Positions 8,171-17,274 are shown, counted from the stretch's first letter. The stretch: DNA of 64,000 nt from Lachnospiraceae bacterium (GCA_016287675.1 JAEFAR010000002.1:1-64000); one strand, 5' to 3'. Notes: generated by a model from the letters alone, not told the origin. Numbers and translations are program-made.

Positions 8171-9193
8171 ATGGCATCATCATCACCTAAAATTAGTGAA
8201 TTGAGCGGGTTGCAAAAGGCTGCGATCCTTTTGATCACATTGGGGCCCGACAAATCGGCCAATGTTTTCAAATTCCTTAAGGAAGAAGAGATCGAACAGC
8301 TCACCCTTGAGATAGCAAACACCAGAAGCATTAATCAGTCTCTGAAAGAGGAAGTGCTTGATGAATTCTATGAAGTCTGTCTCGCTCAGCAGTACATTTC
8401 CGAAGGCGGTATTGATTACGCAAAGAGCCTGCTGGAAAAGGCTCTCGGCGGAGACAAGGCAGTGGAAGTTATCGGAAAGCTCACTGCAAGCCTGCAGGTT
8501 CGTCCTTTCGAATTTGTCAGAAAGACCGATGCTACACAGCTTTTAAACTTCATTCAGGACGAGCATCCACAGACTATAGCCCTGATCCTTTCCTACCTTT
8601 CCACTTCACAGGCTGCGGCAATCGTCGCTGCATTGCCTCAGGACAAGCAGGCTGACGTTGCCAAGAGAATTGCACAGATGGACCGTACATCACCCGATGT
8701 CATCAAGGAGGTCGAGAACGTATTGGAGAAGAAGCTGGCAAACCTTGTAAACCAGGATTTCACCATTGCCGGTGGTGTGGATGCCGTTGTAGACATCCTG
8801 AACACCGTAGACCGCGGTACAGAAAAGCACATCATGGAAACTTTGGAGATCGACGAGCCCGAACTTGCGGACGAGATCAGAAAGAAGATGTTCGTATTCG
8901 AAGACATCCTTACCCTCGACGATCGTTCCATTCAGCGTGTTATGCATGAGGTTGACAATAACGAGATCGCCGTTGCCCTTAAGAACGCCAATGAGGATGT
9001 TCAGGCGGCTATTTTCAACAACATGTCCAAGCGTCTTGCAACTATGATCAAGGAAGATATGGAATTCATGGGACCTGTCCGCATGAAGGATGTAGAAGAA
9101 GCTCAGCAGAAGATCGTTAACATCATCAGAAAGCTTGAGGATTCCGGCGAGATTATCATAGCAAGAGGCGGAGGTGACGAGCTCGTTGTCTAA
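8171..9193 (+). CDS. fliG: Flagellar motor switch protein FliG
   Basis: Rotor protein that couples stator proton or ion flow to rotation and takes the switch signal from FliM. The 340 residues are standard. The N-terminal domain opens with SGLQKAAILLITLGPDKSANV; the middle domain has EHPQTIALILSYL. The C-terminal torque domain carries the charged helix (LDDRSIQRVMHEVDNNEIAVALK) and GPVRMKDVEEAQQKIV. It overlaps the start region of fliH. Confidence 0.98.
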   Translation: MASSSPKISELSGLQKAAILLITLGPDKSANVFKFLKEEEIEQLTLEIANTRSINQSLKEEVLDEFYEVCLAQQYISEGGIDYAKSLLEKALGGDKAVEVIGKLTASLQVRPFEFVRKTDATQLLNFIQDEHPQTIALILSYLSTSQAAAIVAALPQDKQADVAKRIAQMDRTSPDVIKEVENVLEKKLANLVNQDFTIAGGVDAVVDILNTVDRGTEKHIMETLEIDEPELADEIRKKMFVFEDILTLDDRSIQRVMHEVDNNEIAVALKNANEDVQAAIFNNMSKRLATMIKEDMEFMGPVRMKDVEEAQQKIVNIIRKLEDSGEIIIARGGGDELVV

Positions 9194-10106
9194 TAATATG
9201 ATTAAGGGTTACTCCATATCCTACGATACTAAGGCACTTAAAAAGCTTGATTTCACCAAAATGGAGGAAAAGATAAACGAAAATGCCAGGGAAATGTGGC
9301 ATCAGCAGTTTCCGGGAGAACAATATCCCGGTGAGGAAGATTTTAAGGAAGGCATAGAAGCCGATGAGGTGGATGACTTTCCGGAAGATAAACAGGTCAT
9401 GACAGCGGAGGAACTGGAGGAGTTTAAAGAGCAGGTTCGGGCTGAAGTGACCGACAGTATTAAAAATGAAACAGAGATCGCTTTAAAAGCCGAAATGGAT
9501 GCAAAGGCAGATGAGATCATCAATCTTGCCAATGCCAAGGCCGAGAGCATTATCTCGGAAGCCGTCGAAAAAGGAAAGGCAGAGGGGGAAGCGGCAAAAG
9601 CCGGTATAATTACCTTGGCTTCTTCCCAAGGCTATGAAGACGGAATGAAAAGAGCCAATGAGGAAAGAGATGCTGCTCTTGCCGAAATAGAGCAGGAAAG
9701 GACGGCTTTAAGGGAAGATTATGAAAGGCAGGTTGCTGAACTTGAACCTGCTTTTGTTGAAATATTAAAGGAATATGTCAGAAAGATCACCGGCATCGCC
9801 TATGACAACCATATCGAGGTACTTGAGTATCTTATCGACACTGCCATCTCGCATTTTCCGAGAGACGATTCCTTTGATGTGAAGCTTTCCGCAGAGGATT
9901 ACGAAAGGCTGTCCCCGAGGATCGGAGAGATCCTGGAAAGATACAACGGAAAGCTCAGTTTGAATTTTGTTTCGGTAGCTGATCTGAAAAAAGGTGAAGT
10001 TAAGCTGGAAAACGGCGACAAGGTGATCGACTGCGGTCTCGGTATCGCTGCGGAAGGGCTTCTGGACGCTTTGGATATGCTTTCGGATTCAGAGAAAAGC
10101 AAATGA
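9186..10106 (+). CDS. fliH: Flagellar assembly protein FliH
   Basis: Regulates the FliI ATPase and links it to the C ring. The protein is Glu/Ala/Lys-rich with a long predicted coiled coil (about 75-190) and a C-terminal globular part, as in FliH/YscL. The start is uncertain. TTG 9186 is chosen because a full-length anti-16S match GGAGGTGA (9170-9177) lies 8 bases upstream, inside the end of fliG. GTG 9174 sits within that ribosome site, and ATG 9198 is 20 bases beyond it. The choice changes the N-terminus by only four residues either way. Confidence 0.9.
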   Translation: MSNNMIKGYSISYDTKALKKLDFTKMEEKINENAREMWHQQFPGEQYPGEEDFKEGIEADEVDDFPEDKQVMTAEELEEFKEQVRAEVTDSIKNETEIALKAEMDAKADEIINLANAKAESIISEAVEKGKAEGEAAKAGIITLASSQGYEDGMKRANEERDAALAEIEQERTALREDYERQVAELEPAFVEILKEYVRKITGIAYDNHIEVLEYLIDTAISHFPRDDSFDVKLSAEDYERLSPRIGEILERYNGKLSLNFVSVADLKKGEVKLENGDKVIDCGLGIAAEGLLDALDMLSDSEKSK

Positions 10107-10109
10107 TCG

Positions 10110-11411
10110 ATGGATAAACGAAAATATCTCGGTTTACTCAATGAAAATTACATACATGTTTACGGAAAAGTTGTTAAAGTCGTTGGGCTTACAGTAGAGT
10201 CTACAGGAGTAGACGCTAAGATCAACGATACTTGCGACATTATCATAAAAGACACGGGAAAAAGAGTCCTGTGTGAAGTTGTGGGCTTCAGGGATGACAG
10301 ACTTTTACTCATGCCCTACGAAGATGTGGGAGGAGTTTCCATAGGAGATCGTGTTGAAGCCTGCGGTACGGGCTATGGTGTTCCCGTGGGAAGGAATTAT
10401 CTCGGTATGGTGCTTGACGGTCTGGGACGCCCTATGGACGGCTCGGAAGTTGAAGCCGAAAACTATTACAATTCCGAGGCAATGCCTCCCAATCCCATGG
10501 AAAGAGTGATGATAGACACCGCTCTTACGTTGGGAGTTAAAGCCGTTGACGGCCTTATCACTCTTGGAAAAGGCCAGAGGATCGGCATTTTTGCGGGTTC
10601 AGGCGTCGGAAAGAGTACCCTGATGGGTATGTTTGCCAGAAACACACGTGCTGACATCAATGTTATTGCCCTGATCGGAGAACGTGGCCGTGAAGTTAAG
10701 GAATTCATCGAGCGTGACCTTGGAGAAGAAGGAAGAAAACGTTCCGTCATCGTCTGTGCCACCAGTGATCAGCCGGCCCTTCTCAGAAAGAAAGCCGCAA
10801 AGACAGCTACAGCAATAGCGGAATACTTCAGGGATTCAGGTATGGACGTCCTGCTTATGATGGACAGCCTTACCCGTTTTTCGATGGCCCAGCGAGAGAT
10901 AGGTCTTGCCTCCGGCGAACCGCCTGTTTCAAGAGGCTATCCACCCAGTGTTTACGGAGAGATGCCGAAGCTTCTCGAACGCGCGGGCAGAACCGAAAAG
11001 GGATCCATTACCGGAATCTACACCGTGCTGGTTGACGGCGATGACATGAATGAACCTATTGCCGATACTGCAAGAGGTATTCTTGACGGACACATCGTCC
11101 TTTCAAGAAAGCTTGCCCACAAGAATCATTATCCCGCTATTGATGTTCTGCAGAGCATTTCCCGTGTAATGAGTTCCATTGCCACCAAAGAGCACAAGAA
11201 CGCAGCCAACACATTAAAAAATGTTCTCGCAACCTACACCGAATCCGAGGATCTGATCAACATCGGTGCATATAAAAGCGGGTCCAACAAAGAAATAGAT
11301 TATGCCATTCAAAAGATCGATGCAGTCAACAGCTTTTTAATGCAGCAGACTGATGAGAAATTCTCTCTTGAAGAGACAGTGGAATTGATGAAGGAAATTT
11401 TTAATGGCTAA
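10110..11411 (+). CDS. fliI: Flagellum-specific ATPase FliI
   Basis: ATPase of the flagellar type III export apparatus, related to F1-beta. The 433 residues contain Walker A (GSGVGKST, about 163-171), the export-ATPase signature SLTRFSMAQREIGLASGEPP and the Walker B strand DVLLMMDS. The start ATG lies three bases after the fliH stop. Its 3' end overlaps fliJ by 8 bases. Confidence 0.98.
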   Translation: MDKRKYLGLLNENYIHVYGKVVKVVGLTVESTGVDAKINDTCDIIIKDTGKRVLCEVVGFRDDRLLLMPYEDVGGVSIGDRVEACGTGYGVPVGRNYLGMVLDGLGRPMDGSEVEAENYYNSEAMPPNPMERVMIDTALTLGVKAVDGLITLGKGQRIGIFAGSGVGKSTLMGMFARNTRADINVIALIGERGREVKEFIERDLGEEGRKRSVIVCATSDQPALLRKKAAKTATAIAEYFRDSGMDVLLMMDSLTRFSMAQREIGLASGEPPVSRGYPPSVYGEMPKLLERAGRTEKGSITGIYTVLVDGDDMNEPIADTARGILDGHIVLSRKLAHKNHYPAIDVLQSISRVMSSIATKEHKNAANTLKNVLATYTESEDLINIGAYKSGSNKEIDYAIQKIDAVNSFLMQQTDEKFSLEETVELMKEIFNG

Positions 11412-11850
11412 ATTTGTCTATAAACTCCAGGGGATCCTAAACATCAGAGAGAAACTGGAGGAACAGGAAAAAATAGCATATGGCAATGCAAGGATCCGTC
11501 TGACTGAGGAAGAGGAAAAGCTTGAGGCACTGGTCTTAAGACGCAGGGAGCTTGTGGAAGAGAAACGTGTTCTGATGTCTTCCGTCATCAAAGCAAGAGA
11601 TCTCAACCTGACAGAGAATGCCATAAGAGCAACAGATCTTAACATAGAAGACCAGAAAAAGGCGGTCAAAAAGGCTGAAAAAGCTCTGGATGCGGCAAGG
11701 ATCAAGCTTGAAAATGCCATGAAAGAAAGAAAGATCTACGAGAAACTCAGAGAAAAGGCATACAACGAATTTCTTGAGGAACTGGAACACGAAGAGCAGA
11801 TGGAGATCAACGAACTGGTTTCCTACAGACACGGACAGAGTGGGGAATAA
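11404..11850 (+). CDS. fliJ: Flagellar export protein FliJ
   Basis: Small coiled-coil stalk protein of the export ATPase complex. The 148 residues are almost wholly helical and charged, with the family N-terminus FVYKLQGILNIREKLEEQEK. The ATG overlaps the end of fliI by 8 bases and uses a site within fliI (AAGGAAATTTTTA). The identification rests on this N-terminal motif, size and position. Confidence 0.93.
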   Translation: MAKFVYKLQGILNIREKLEEQEKIAYGNARIRLTEEEEKLEALVLRRRELVEEKRVLMSSVIKARDLNLTENAIRATDLNIEDQKKAVKKAEKALDAARIKLENAMKERKIYEKLREKAYNEFLEELEHEEQMEINELVSYRHGQSGE

Positions 11851-11870
11851 ATTGACGATCGGAGCGGTCT

Positions 11871-12653
11871 ATGGCCAAAAAGAACAACAATTTTAATGAA
11901 AGTGAAAAGAAAGCGGGTAAGGAGAGTTTTGGAACCAGACTCGCAACCTTTATCATCATATTGATCATTACGATGGTATGGCTGGCGATCCTTGCTCTGC
12001 TTGTTAAGATCGATGCCGGCGGAGTGGGAACTACTTTAAGACCCTATCTTGAAAATGTTCCTGTTGTAAAGATGATATTGCCGGAACTTACCGATGAAGA
12101 GATAGCTTACAGGGAAAGGTACCCCTATAAAAATATCAAAGAAGCGGTGGAGCGTATTAATTATCTGGAAAAACTTGTCGATAAATACTCCGAGGAAAAT
12201 GACGATTACGCTGCACGCCTTGCGGAACTTCAGAGTGAGAACGATTCGCTGAATCATTACGAAAAGGAATACGAGACTTATTTAAAGTTACGTGAACTTT
12301 TCGATAAGGAAGTCGTTTATTCGAAAAACGCTCCCGATGCCAAAGATTACATTTCCTGGTACGAATCCATGTATCCGGAAAATGCGGCAAAGATCTATGA
12401 AGAGCTGAAAGATCAGCAGACACGGTCGGACTCTGCAAAAGCTGTTGCGGAAGCAGTGGCTAAGATGAAAGCCGGTGATGCCGCCACGATGCTGGAAGAA
12501 TTCACGAGCGATCTGGATTTTATCTGCAGGATTTTCGATCACTTAAAGACTTCACAGAGATCCGACATTCTCACCGAAATGACAAAGGACGATCCTTTGT
12601 TCGCGGCGAGAGTCTCGAACTACTGGGACAAGTATCTGAAGGGTGAAACATGA
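11871..12653 (+). CDS. MotE/YlxF-like membrane protein with MgtE-N-type domain
   Basis: Occupies the place of B. subtilis ylxF between fliJ and fliK. The 260 residues comprise a charged cytoplasmic start, one transmembrane helix (about 24-46), a coiled coil (about 85-130, repeated LxxE patterns) and a C-terminal helical domain like the MgtE intracellular N domain (VAEAVAKMKAGDAATMLEEF...LKTSQRSDILTEMTKDDP). Proteins of this build include MotE, a stator chaperone in other phyla. A role in stator or export assembly is inferred from position and not proved. Confidence 0.85.
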   Translation: MAKKNNNFNESEKKAGKESFGTRLATFIIILIITMVWLAILALLVKIDAGGVGTTLRPYLENVPVVKMILPELTDEEIAYRERYPYKNIKEAVERINYLEKLVDKYSEENDDYAARLAELQSENDSLNHYEKEYETYLKLRELFDKEVVYSKNAPDAKDYISWYESMYPENAAKIYEELKDQQTRSDSAKAVAEAVAKMKAGDAATMLEEFTSDLDFICRIFDHLKTSQRSDILTEMTKDDPLFAARVSNYWDKYLKGET

Positions 12654-12749
12654 CGGAACGGTAATCTCATTAGCCTTGACAGGCTGATAAAATTGAAGGA
12701 TGGAACCTCTTTTTGATCAGACCATACTTTTTGAAAGGAGGAAACAAAA

Positions 12750-14162
12750 ATGCTGGTACAAAATGTACAGACAAACACTCAGTTTGTTTCCGGCATTTTT
12801 TCCATTTCAGGGGAAAAAACGTCCGGAAAAGCAGACAGTGCCTTTGCGTTTTCCAAATTGTTTGACGGCATGAACAGGAGCGGCAATGTTCTTAAAAACA
12901 ACATTGACTCATCAAAAGCCGGAACAGCGGATACAGTCGCCAAACCGGGCCAGGATACGGTACAGAATTCCGAGATCCGGACTGATGTGACCAAGGATCC
13001 GAAAAGCGTGGTAAAAAACGTAAAGAGCATAGAAAACACAGACCAGACAAAGACTGCTGCCGCTACTGCAGAAAATGCGGAAGAGATTGACGAAGTCGAG
13101 CTTGAGAAAGTCGGAGCCTGCCTGGTTCAGATCGTTGTGACTGTTACGGAATTCTTTAACATCACTCCGGAAGAATTACAGGGACAGCTCGATTCACTGG
13201 GCATGAAGGTTTCTGATCTGGCGGATCCCGCTTCATTACAGAAGTTGTTCGTTTCCATGGATTGCGGGAATGACGTTTCGAAACTTTTGACGGATCAGGA
13301 TCTTCTGGATTCCTGCAACAGACTTGTTGATGAGATCTCCGATATCCTTGAGGAGTCAGGTGTCAATGAGGAAATGATCGCTTCTGCCATCGTTAAAGCA
13401 TTCGGTGACGAAAACAACTTTAAGATCGATCTTTTTACAAAGAAGGGATCGGATGAGGTGGATACCGGGCTGTACGTAAAGAAAGAAGAGTTCACGGAGG
13501 TAAACACCGAGAACGTTACTGTTCATGAGGAAGAGGGAGAAAAAGAAGTTACCATCGGATTCGGAAACAGCAATGAAACTAAGAACGATTCCAAAGGACA
13601 GGGTAAAAAGGAAAGCAGATCCGAAGGAGACAGCGTTGGTTTAGCGGATAAGTTCATTAACAATATGATCGAAAGATTCAATCAGAATGTAAATGAGATT
13701 TCCGGAGCCGTAACAAGAGTTGCTGATCTGAGGAACATTGCTGATCAGATACTTAATCAGATCAAGATCAATCTTACTGCAGATGTAAGAAGTCTTGAGA
13801 TAAGGCTCACACCCGAACACCTGGGAAAAGTAAATGTGCAGATCCAGGAAAACAACGGTGTGATAACCGCTAAATTCCAGACCGAGAATCAGGTATCGAA
13901 GGAAGCTATCGAGAGTAACATCATCCAGTTTAAGGAAACTCTCAGAGAGCAGGGCTTAAAGATCGATTCCATCGAAGTCACCGTTTCCGATTTCTCGTTT
14001 AACAAGGATGCGGATGCGGAAAAAGGCGGTTACGAGCAGAACAACGGTAAAAACAGAAGGCAGTTTACTCTTGATGAGATCAATGAGATGGTTGACGGCC
14101 CCGATCTGAAAACCCAGAGCTACATCGATGACGGAACAAGTACGGTAAGCTATGTGGCCTGA
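12750..14162 (+). CDS. fliK: Flagellar hook-length control protein FliK
   Basis: Secreted ruler that ends hook growth and switches export specificity through FlhB. The 470 residues have a long, low-complexity N-terminal and central region rich in Lys, Asp, Glu, Asn and Thr. The C-terminal Flg_hook domain (about 330-425) has the diagnostic LEIRLTPEHLGKVNVQI and FKETLREQGLKIDSIEV. A strong AAAGGAGG lies 9 bases before the ATG. The 96-base gap upstream carries a short AGCC-TTGACA-GGCT hairpin but no convincing promoter. Confidence 0.95.
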   Translation: MLVQNVQTNTQFVSGIFSISGEKTSGKADSAFAFSKLFDGMNRSGNVLKNNIDSSKAGTADTVAKPGQDTVQNSEIRTDVTKDPKSVVKNVKSIENTDQTKTAAATAENAEEIDEVELEKVGACLVQIVVTVTEFFNITPEELQGQLDSLGMKVSDLADPASLQKLFVSMDCGNDVSKLLTDQDLLDSCNRLVDEISDILEESGVNEEMIASAIVKAFGDENNFKIDLFTKKGSDEVDTGLYVKKEEFTEVNTENVTVHEEEGEKEVTIGFGNSNETKNDSKGQGKKESRSEGDSVGLADKFINNMIERFNQNVNEISGAVTRVADLRNIADQILNQIKINLTADVRSLEIRLTPEHLGKVNVQIQENNGVITAKFQTENQVSKEAIESNIIQFKETLREQGLKIDSIEVTVSDFSFNKDADAEKGGYEQNNGKNRRQFTLDEINEMVDGPDLKTQSYIDDGTSTVSYVA

Positions 14163-14174
14163 CGGAGGTATTCA

Positions 14175-15224
14175 ATGGCAGATGATTTATTGATACAAAA
14201 AGTCATAGACGGCAAAGTTGAAAACACTGCGACCAAGACAACAGGAGAAGAAAAGGAAACGAGAGGTACATCTAACCTCGGTAAAGATGCTTTTCTTCAG
14301 CTGCTTGTAGCGGAGATGCAGAATCAGGATCCTCTTGAACCTTCAACGAACACCGAATGGATCTCACAGCTGGCAACTTTCAGTCAGTTGGAAGAATTAC
14401 AGTCACTTTCCTCAACTGCTGAAAATTCCCAGATCTTTTCACTTGTTGGAAAACAGGTCATCGTTACCACTGAGAGCGCAAGCGGCGGCAAGATCACAAA
14501 ATCCGGCGTTGTGGATTTCATCACCTATAACGGAGGAGAAGCCAAATTCAGTATCGACGGCTCTCTTTACGGTATGGATAACCTCAGTCAGGTTCTCGGA
14601 AATGATTATCATTACGACAAGAACAAGCCAAGCCTGGTTAAGCAGGGACAGAACTACAGCTTTAACGGTGACGAACCTCAGGACATACAGTTTGAGGTAA
14701 ATCTCGGAAATGATGTGGCTAAAGCGGAAAATGTCGCTCTTACCATAGGAAACACGGTTCTTCCTTCCGAATACATTACACTTACGGGAAAAACCGTTAC
14801 CATCAAGGCTGAATTGTTACAGGAAATTGCTGCGGGCACGTATCCGGTGGATCTTGTTTTTGATGACAGGAACTTCACGACTGTCAAGGGTGCTTTTAAT
14901 ATTAACATCTACAATCCTCATCCCGCAAATGCGGAAGCGGAAGAGGGCAATAAGACGGCGGATGCAAAAGAAAATGTTCCCGATGCAAAGGCTTCCGAAA
15001 CGCAGGATACAGATAAAGCAGAAGATACATCGAAAGATACGTCTGCTGCCGAAAAGGGATCTTCGAACAACAGTGCAGATTCGGATGGCTATGTAATGCA
15101 GCCCGGTGAATTGAAAAACTTCGATTACGATGCTGTAAGAGCTCTCTATCCCGAACTTACGGACGAGGAGTTTGCCCATGAGTACGGTTATCTTTTCTTC
15201 GATGATGAAGAGGGAGGCAACTGA
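14175..15224 (+). CDS. flgD: Flagellar hook capping protein FlgD with acidic C-terminal extension
   Basis: Cap that directs hook subunit assembly. The N-terminal domain is clear (GKDAFLQLLVAEMQNQDPLEP, then ISQLATFSQLEELQSLS). The central beta-rich region (about 90-245) corresponds to the Tudor/Ig-like domains. The remaining roughly 100 residues are unusual: an Ala/Glu/Asp/Lys/Ser-rich disordered stretch (about 250-305) and a compact acidic tail with the motif YDAVRALYPELTDEEFAHEYG. Ordinary FlgD proteins are about 220-260 residues. The tail may bind a partner in the hook-growth pathway. Confidence 0.93.
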   Translation: MADDLLIQKVIDGKVENTATKTTGEEKETRGTSNLGKDAFLQLLVAEMQNQDPLEPSTNTEWISQLATFSQLEELQSLSSTAENSQIFSLVGKQVIVTTESASGGKITKSGVVDFITYNGGEAKFSIDGSLYGMDNLSQVLGNDYHYDKNKPSLVKQGQNYSFNGDEPQDIQFEVNLGNDVAKAENVALTIGNTVLPSEYITLTGKTVTIKAELLQEIAAGTYPVDLVFDDRNFTTVKGAFNINIYNPHPANAEAEEGNKTADAKENVPDAKASETQDTDKAEDTSKDTSAAEKGSSNNSADSDGYVMQPGELKNFDYDAVRALYPELTDEEFAHEYGYLFFDDEEGGN

Positions 15225-15225
15225 T

Positions 15226-15630
15226 ATGGCATTAAACAATTTAAATTTTAATCAGAATTATTCCATCCAGCAGATGCAGGACATCCTGGCCGGAAATCGT
15301 TCAAAGGTTTCATCCGACAAGGCTGCAAGCCCTTTGGGACAGTCCTTTGAAGAGATACTTGCCAAGCAAAAAGAGCAGGCATCCGCACTGAAATTCTCCA
15401 AGCATGCTTCCGAAAGACTGATCGACAGGGACATTGACATGACTGACGAACAGCTTGAAAGGCTGGAACTGGGAACAAAAAAAGCCGGTCTCAAGGGAAT
15501 AAACGAATCCCTTGTAATGGTAGACAACATGGCTTTCATCGTTAACGTAAAAAACAATACGGTGATCACCGCTGTTACGGGAGATGAAGAAATGGTGTTT
15601 TCCAACATAGACGGGGCAGTGATAGCATAA
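15226..15630 (+). CDS. Flagellar operon protein, TIGR02530 family
   Basis: Small conserved protein found next to flgD and flgE in Bacillota; its biochemical role is not established. The ATG at 15226 behind GGGAGG is chosen over an in-frame ATG at 15172 that lies deep in flgD. The 134 residues end with the family core: LKFSKHASERLIDRDIDMTDEQ, then TKKAGLKGINESLVMVDNMAFIV and a short beta hairpin NNTVITAV. The N-terminus is Gln/Asn-rich and looks disordered. Position suggests a part in hook cap or hook export. Confidence 0.9.
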   Translation: MALNNLNFNQNYSIQQMQDILAGNRSKVSSDKAASPLGQSFEEILAKQKEQASALKFSKHASERLIDRDIDMTDEQLERLELGTKKAGLKGINESLVMVDNMAFIVNVKNNTVITAVTGDEEMVFSNIDGAVIA

Positions 15631-15645
15631 TTTTTATCCTATGAT

Positions 15646-15673
15646 TAAAGAGTTAAGGAACAGGTGCCGATAA
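15646..15673 (+). promoter_or_regulatory. Sigma-28 (FliA/SigD)-type promoter before flgE
   Basis: TAAA (15646-15649), 16 bases, then GCCGATAA (15666-15673) match the FliA/SigD consensus at all 12 fixed positions. The site lies in the 142-base gap before flgE, about 100 bases from its start codon. It would give extra hook-gene transcription once sigma-28, encoded at 36771, is active. Confidence 0.75.
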
Positions 15674-15697
15674 ATAATAACAAGAGACACTACAAAA

Positions 15698-15748
15698 GTC
15701 GCCGGACCGACAGGAGGCGACAGCTTCCCCGACTGACAGAAGGGAAGC
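15698..15748 (+). promoter_or_regulatory. Tandem hairpins with matching loops in the flgE leader
   Basis: Hairpin 1 pairs GTCGCC (15698-15703) with GGCGAC (15716-15721); hairpin 2 pairs GCTTCCC (15723-15729) with GGGAAGC (15742-15748). The stems differ in sequence, but both loops are 12 bases and agree at nine positions (GACnGACAGnA). Conserved loops on unlike stems suggest protein or RNA recognition. The GGA triplets in loop 1 recall CsrA sites, which is speculative. Confidence 0.6.
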
Positions 15749-15772
15749 ATTAACTCAGGAGGTCAATTAACT

Positions 15773-17230
15773 ATGATGAGATCGTTATATTCCGGTGTGT
15801 CCGGACTGAAAGTCCATCAGACAAAAATGGACGTTATCGGTAATAACATCTCAAACGTTAACACAGTTGGCTTTAAGGCAAGCAGTGTTACTTTTGCGGA
15901 TGTGCTTTACCAGAAATCTTCGCCCGCTACGGGGCCCAATGCAGATGCAGGTTCTGCGGGACAGAATGCCATGCAGATCGGTCTCGGATCCACAGTATCG
16001 TCTATCATGACATCTGTGAGCATTAACGGCGGATCACAAAGAACAGACAATCCCTTCGATCTTATGATCGAGGGTAGCGGATTTTTCGTTGTAAATAATG
16101 GTTCGGGTAATCTCTTTACCAAAGCCGGTTCCTTTACGGTGGATGCTGCAGGCACACTTTGTAATGCAGACGGATATGCTGTAATGGGATGGCAGGTCGA
16201 CAGGAACAATGAGACCCAGACCGTTGCGGATACGGTAAGTCCTTTAAAGATCATGGCTCCCGAAAACATGTATTCCGCACCCGAAGCTACCGAGGCGGTT
16301 TACTTCTCGGGAAATATCGACAGTGCAGACACTTCCTTTGATTCAACAACAGGAAAGCTTACAGCTTTTTCTTTCTTTGACAATCTTGGAAGAAGCTACA
16401 CCGTCAACCTTCGCCTGACCCAGGCAGCAGATGACAAGACGCTTTACAACGTTGCTGTTACTGACATTGTGGACGCCAAAGGAACCAGTATCCTTTCCAC
16501 ATTTGATGAGACGAACAATACTTACGTTGCAAATGCAGGTCTTTCTCTTACGGTAGGTACTGAGCAGTACACATTTGATATTAACCAGGATACCGGAGAG
16601 ATCACCACAACAAACAATTTCCTTCTTAAATTCGACGGATCGTCAGGTAAGTTTTCCTATGTAAACTTTGATGAAAACGTTGACCTTGACGCTAACGAGT
16701 ATCCTTCGATCAATTTTACACTTGCTACCACGGACACTTCGGGAAATCCCTTCCCTGTGGGCGGTATCGATGTTGATTTCTCATCTCTTACGATGTTCGC
16801 CAACAGCGGTTCGACTTCAATTGCCTATACAAAGGGTGCTCTTGACGGAACCAAAGCCGGAAGAACTTCCGGAAACATGACGGGCTGTTCCGTAGACGGA
16901 AACGGATTGATCTACGGTGTTTACGATAACGGTGTATCGAGACTTCTCGGACAGGTTGTGGTTGCACAGTTTGCAAATGCGGCAGGTCTTGAGGCAGTGG
17001 GCGGAAGCCTTTTTGCAACAACTCAGAACTCCGGTGAGTTTGACGGCATAGGAAAAACTGTTGCCGAAGCCGGCGGAAGTTTCAATACCGGCGTTTTGGA
17101 AATGTCCAACGTAGATCTTGCAACGGAATTTACCAACATGATCACTACACAGCGTGGTTTCCAGGCAAACTCAAGGATCATTACAACTTCCGATACATTG
17201 CTTGAAGAATTGATCAATCTTAAGAGATAA
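15773..17230 (+). CDS. flgE: Flagellar hook protein FlgE
   Basis: Structural subunit of the hook, 485 residues. The N-terminal axial motif is SLYSGVSGLKVHQTKMDVIGNNISNVNTVGFKA. The C-terminal helix is typical (EFTNMITTQRGFQANSRIITTSDTLLEELINL). Between them are the beta-rich hook domains with the conserved MIEGSGFFVV turn. A consensus AGGAGG lies 8 bases before the first of two adjacent ATG codons. A sigma-28 type promoter and a structured leader precede it, and a strong hairpin follows. Confidence 0.97.
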   Translation: MMRSLYSGVSGLKVHQTKMDVIGNNISNVNTVGFKASSVTFADVLYQKSSPATGPNADAGSAGQNAMQIGLGSTVSSIMTSVSINGGSQRTDNPFDLMIEGSGFFVVNNGSGNLFTKAGSFTVDAAGTLCNADGYAVMGWQVDRNNETQTVADTVSPLKIMAPENMYSAPEATEAVYFSGNIDSADTSFDSTTGKLTAFSFFDNLGRSYTVNLRLTQAADDKTLYNVAVTDIVDAKGTSILSTFDETNNTYVANAGLSLTVGTEQYTFDINQDTGEITTTNNFLLKFDGSSGKFSYVNFDENVDLDANEYPSINFTLATTDTSGNPFPVGGIDVDFSSLTMFANSGSTSIAYTKGALDGTKAGRTSGNMTGCSVDGNGLIYGVYDNGVSRLLGQVVVAQFANAAGLEAVGGSLFATTQNSGEFDGIGKTVAEAGGSFNTGVLEMSNVDLATEFTNMITTQRGFQANSRIITTSDTLLEELINLKR

Positions 17231-17251
17231 TGTGAATATACAAACTGATGG

Positions 17252-17274
17252 GGCGGCATAAGATCTATGCCGCC
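17252..17274 (+). other. Strong hairpin between flgE and flbD
   Basis: GGCGGCATA (17252-17260) and TATGCCGCC (17266-17274) form a perfect 9-bp stem with a 5-base loop. The following bases (TTGTTGGG) are not a proper T-run, so this looks more like an mRNA-end stabiliser or partial terminator after the abundant hook message than a full stop. Confidence 0.6.

Noticed and set aside
12654-12749. Promoter before fliK based on TTGACA near 12675
   Set aside because: No -10 at a proper distance; the hexamer is the loop of a small hairpin.
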